Origin: Nitrospira sp.
Lineage (GTDB): Bacteria; Nitrospirota; Nitrospiria; Nitrospirales; Nitrospiraceae
DNA: 64,000 bases
NCBI GenBank assembly: GCA_019636875.1
Contig: JAHBWR010000006.1
Span: forward strand, 1 to 64,000
Direction of reading: 5' to 3'
Shown here: positions 61,836-64,000 of the stretch, in pieces
Layout of the letters: every line of letters begins with the position of its first letter
How positions within the stretch are numbered: position 1 is the stretch's first letter
Translations under genes and position numbers: made by a program
The notes under the pieces: generated by a model
The model's database searches: none
The model's input: only the letters and a program-made list of their open reading frames with translations
Told to the model about the DNA's origin: nothing

Positions 61836-62228
61836 CTACTTTCTCGGAAGGTTGGTCAAAAAGACGACGAGGTCTCGAACAGAGATGATTCCGACCAACT
61901 CACCCTCGCGCGTCACGCCTAAATGCCGAAGGTGGGACTGTGCCATCAGATCATTGGCATCCAAGAGCGTTTTGCTTTCTTCGATCGTCATGATCGGGGC
62001 CGACATAATTTGCTCGACTGTTGTTCTTGTCGCGTCGGCTCCGGCGGCAACGACCCGGCGCATCATGTCGGTATCCGTGATGATTCCGATGATCTCACGA
62101 TCATTGGTCACAAATAAGCTACCAATTCCACGATCTCGCATGATGCGAGCAGCAGTTTGTGAGTCGGTGTCTCGCGGAACCGTCACGAACTTCTCTCGAG
62201 GTATCATAAAGGACTTTACAGGGACCAT
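61836..62228 (-). CDS. Two-CBS-domain protein
   Basis: A 130-residue protein consisting only of a Bateman pair of CBS domains (about 8-65 and 72-128). Strands such as [27 protein letters not shown] and [30 protein letters not shown]-like segments (split here) match the family. Such pairs bind adenosine nucleotides or other ligands and regulate enzymes or transporters. A strong GAGGAGGG Shine-Dalgarno precedes the ATG at 62228. In the haem operon it sits between cobA/hemD and hemB; the partner is not known. Confidence 0.88.
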   Translation of the reverse strand: MVPVKSFMIPREKFVTVPRDTDSQTAARIMRDRGIGSLFVTNDREIIGIITDTDMMRRVVAAGADATRTTVEQIMSAPIMTIEESKTLLDANDLMAQSHLRHLGVTREGELVGIISVRDLVVFLTNLPRK

Positions 62229-62280
62229 CTCACCCTCCTCTTCGTAAACTAGAGATGTATGACATGTCTATCAGTTGGCA

Positions 62281-63849
62281 TTAGACCATGGTTCCCGTTG
62301 CCACCGCTTTGCGGTGTTCGAAATGACGGGCGATCGAATCCACCAGTGCGGGAATCGTGTTCTCTCTTGGCATGATCGAAACCGTCAAACCATACTCCGC
62401 GGCAGTCCTTGCCGTGATGGGTCCAATACACGCGACCGTGACGGAGTGTAGAAGCGGCCTGACTCTATCGATCCCACCAAGCATTGCCATAAAATTCTTG
62501 ACCGTCGATGAACTGGTAAACGTGACCACATGGATTTGATGGTCCATGAGTTGCTGCCGCCATTCCGCGTCGTCTTGAGTGGGTGTGACTGTTCGGTACA
62601 CCGGAACGACGTCGACATGCGCACCATGAGCGCGAAGCTCGTCCGGCAAGATCTCCCGAGCCACCTCGGCACGAGGGATTAAGAAACGGACTGTCCTGAT
62701 ATCCTGCTGCGCAAATGCCTCCAGTACTCCTTCCGCCTGATACTCGGCCGGTATCAGATCTGTTTTGACCCCAAATTTTTCCAGCTCCTGTGCGGTGCGG
62801 GGTCCGATGCAGCAGAGTCGTCGTCCTGCCAGGCAGCGGGAGTCAAGTCCCTTGGCCCATAATCGAGTCATGAAACGATCTACACCGTTCACGCTTGTGA
62901 AAATGACCCAGTTGTAGGTTCCGATCTCTGCGATGGCGCGATCGACAGGTGCCCAATCGACAGGGGGAACAATCTTAATGGTCGGGGCTTCGACAGCCTC
63001 AGCCCCATAGCCCGCCAGAAGAGTAGCTAATTCGCCGGCCTGTTCCTTTGCGCGAGTCATCAACACCCGCTTGCCGAAGAGCGGACGGCGTTCGAACCAG
63101 TTGAGCGTTGGCCTGAGTCGCACAACTTCACCAACGACGATCACCGTTGGAGGTTCAAGTCGTGCTGCGTCAGCCTTGTGCACAATATCGGCTAAGGTGC
63201 CGACGACGGTGTGTTGGGAGACTCTTGTGCCCCAACGAGTGATTGCCACGGGAGTTGATGGTGCCAGTCCTTCAGACATGAGGCGTGTGGTGATCATGGA
63301 GAGATTCTTCATGCCCATGAGAAAGACTAACGTACCGTGGCTGCCAGCGAGGCGTGCCCAGTCCAACGACGTGGAAGGTTTTTCTGGATCTTCATGTCCG
63401 GTAACAATCGTCAGTGTCGAGGCTAAGGTTCGGTGTGTGACAGGGATCCCAGCATAAGCGGGTACTGCCACGGCTGCCGTGATTCCAGGAACGACCTCAA
63501 ACTCTATCCCCGCTGCTGCCAATGCTTCGGCTTCTTCACCACCTCGTCCGAACACGAACGGATCCCCTCCTTTGAGGCGGACAACTACTTTCTGAGCTCG
63601 TGCACGTTCAATGAGGAGCCGATTGATCGATTCTTGCTCAGGGTAGGTTCCCTTTCCACGCCGTCCGACGTATAGTCGTTCCGCTTGGTGTGGAGCGTAG
63701 GAGAGTAATGCGGGATTGGCAAGATAATCGTAAAGAACCACGTCAGCCTGCTCAAGGCACTCCTTCCCCCGAACCGTCAAGAGACCAGGGTCGCCAGGAC
63801 CAGCCCCGACCAGGTACACTTTGCCATTGGTCTGCTTGACCTTTGTCAT
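62281..63849 (-). CDS. Fused uroporphyrinogen-III methyltransferase and synthase (CobA-HemD)
   Basis: A 522-residue two-domain protein. The N-terminal SUMT domain (about 10-255) starts VYLVGAGPGDPGLLTVRG and contains VVVRLKGGDPFVFGRGGEEAEAL and VFLMGMKNLSMI. It methylates uroporphyrinogen III to precorrin-2. The C-terminal HemD domain (about 260-515) cyclises hydroxymethylbilane to uroporphyrinogen III, with VIFTSVNGVDRF and RTAQELEKFGVKTDLIP. The fusion puts the branch to sirohaem/B12 beside haem synthesis. It overlaps hemC by 4 nt (ATGA). Confidence 0.95.
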   Translation of the reverse strand: MTKVKQTNGKVYLVGAGPGDPGLLTVRGKECLEQADVVLYDYLANPALLSYAPHQAERLYVGRRGKGTYPEQESINRLLIERARAQKVVVRLKGGDPFVFGRGGEEAEALAAAGIEFEVVPGITAAVAVPAYAGIPVTHRTLASTLTIVTGHEDPEKPSTSLDWARLAGSHGTLVFLMGMKNLSMITTRLMSEGLAPSTPVAITRWGTRVSQHTVVGTLADIVHKADAARLEPPTVIVVGEVVRLRPTLNWFERRPLFGKRVLMTRAKEQAGELATLLAGYGAEAVEAPTIKIVPPVDWAPVDRAIAEIGTYNWVIFTSVNGVDRFMTRLWAKGLDSRCLAGRRLCCIGPRTAQELEKFGVKTDLIPAEYQAEGVLEAFAQQDIRTVRFLIPRAEVAREILPDELRAHGAHVDVVPVYRTVTPTQDDAEWRQQLMDHQIHVVTFTSSSTVKNFMAMLGGIDRVRPLLHSVTVACIGPITARTAAEYGLTVSIMPRENTIPALVDSIARHFEHRKAVATGTMV

Positions 63850-64000
63850 ATTGATCCGTAAATCTCCCTCAGGATCGTATCTCCTCCTCGCGAAAGCAAC
63901 CGTTCGGCCAGTCGAACACCAAGCGAGTGAGCCTCCTGATGCGTTCCTATGATCTGATCGCGAATCACCGTTTTTCCATCGACGCTTGCGATAAGGCCAT
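63846..64000 (-). CDS. hemC: Hydroxymethylbilane synthase, C-terminal end (cut by window edge)
   Basis: Only the last 50 codons are in the window. They read GLIASVDGKTVIRD, then RLAERLLSRGGDTILREIYGSI before TGA, which matches the C-terminal domain of HemC (porphobilinogen deaminase). The stop overlaps the cobA/hemD start (ATGA), so the operon continues beyond the right edge. Confidence 0.9.
   Translation of the reverse strand, partial: GLIASVDGKTVIRDQIIGTHQEAHSLGVRLAERLLSRGGDTILREIYGSI

Noticed and set aside
1-64000. CRISPR, insertion sequence, toxin-antitoxin or prophage
   Set aside because: No arrays of spaced repeats, transposase motifs, antitoxin pairs or phage genes were found. The RHH gene at 50624-50800 is not followed by a toxin gene.

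Overview
The window reads as chromosomal DNA of a free-living Gram-negative bacterium. Outer-membrane lipoproteins, a Wza-type export protein, type IV pilus motors and a beta-barrel protein show a two-membrane envelope. Gene content and order (agxt-serA-hisZ-dnaB; hemC-cobA/hemD-CBS-hemB-ribF-tilS-hpt-ftsH-folP-glmM-comEC) suggest the phylum Nitrospirota, probably a Nitrospira relative. That placement is inferred from gene neighbourhoods; no rRNA or nitrite-oxidation gene is present to confirm it. I see no tRNA, rRNA, CRISPR array, insertion sequence or prophage.

Region 1 (1-8.2 kb, minus strand): the 5' end of a type IV pilin gene, then a housekeeping operon read from about 8.0 kb leftwards: PLP aminotransferase, serA, hisZ, dnaB and a large TPR lipoprotein. 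Region 2 (8.2-14.2 kb): a LysM lytic transglycosylase, a membrane-anchored TPR protein, bioF and the twitching-motility ATPases pilT and pilU. Region 3 (14.2-24.5 kb): envelope and accessory genes. These are a cytochrome c, a YidB-like protein, a beta-barrel protein, a Slp-type lipoprotein, an exported intradiol-dioxygenase-like protein, a DUF4412-like protein, a MinD-like ATPase, pyruvate kinase, a B12-type radical SAM protein and a small adhesin-E-like protein.

Region 4 (24.6-50.8 kb, all minus strand) is the most distinctive part. It is a run of about 24 genes, mostly joined by 4-nt ATGA overlaps, for making and exporting a surface polysaccharide. It starts with a 58-codon ribbon-helix-helix regulator and an HD-GYP protein. 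Next come a Wza-type export lipoprotein, a fused chain-length/BY-kinase protein, an O-antigen ligase/polymerase, six glycosyltransferases of the GT4/GT2 type, a flippase, three methyltransferases, a PMT-like membrane glycosyltransferase, a small membrane protein and an asparagine-synthase-like amidotransferase. Further on are a membrane-embedded PHP protein, a WbqC protein, a PIG-L deacetylase, a DegT aminotransferase and a WecA/MraY-like initiating transferase. The run ends at mtnA. A cluster of nested palindromes lies directly upstream of the whole array. The combination suggests a c-di-GMP- and phosphorylation-controlled exopolysaccharide with an N-modified amino sugar; that reading is inference.

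Region 5 (51.0-64.0 kb, minus strand): a long conserved housekeeping operon for haem, flavin, tRNA-lysidine, purine salvage, proteolysis, folate and cell-wall precursors, ending in comEC. hemC is cut by the right edge of the window.
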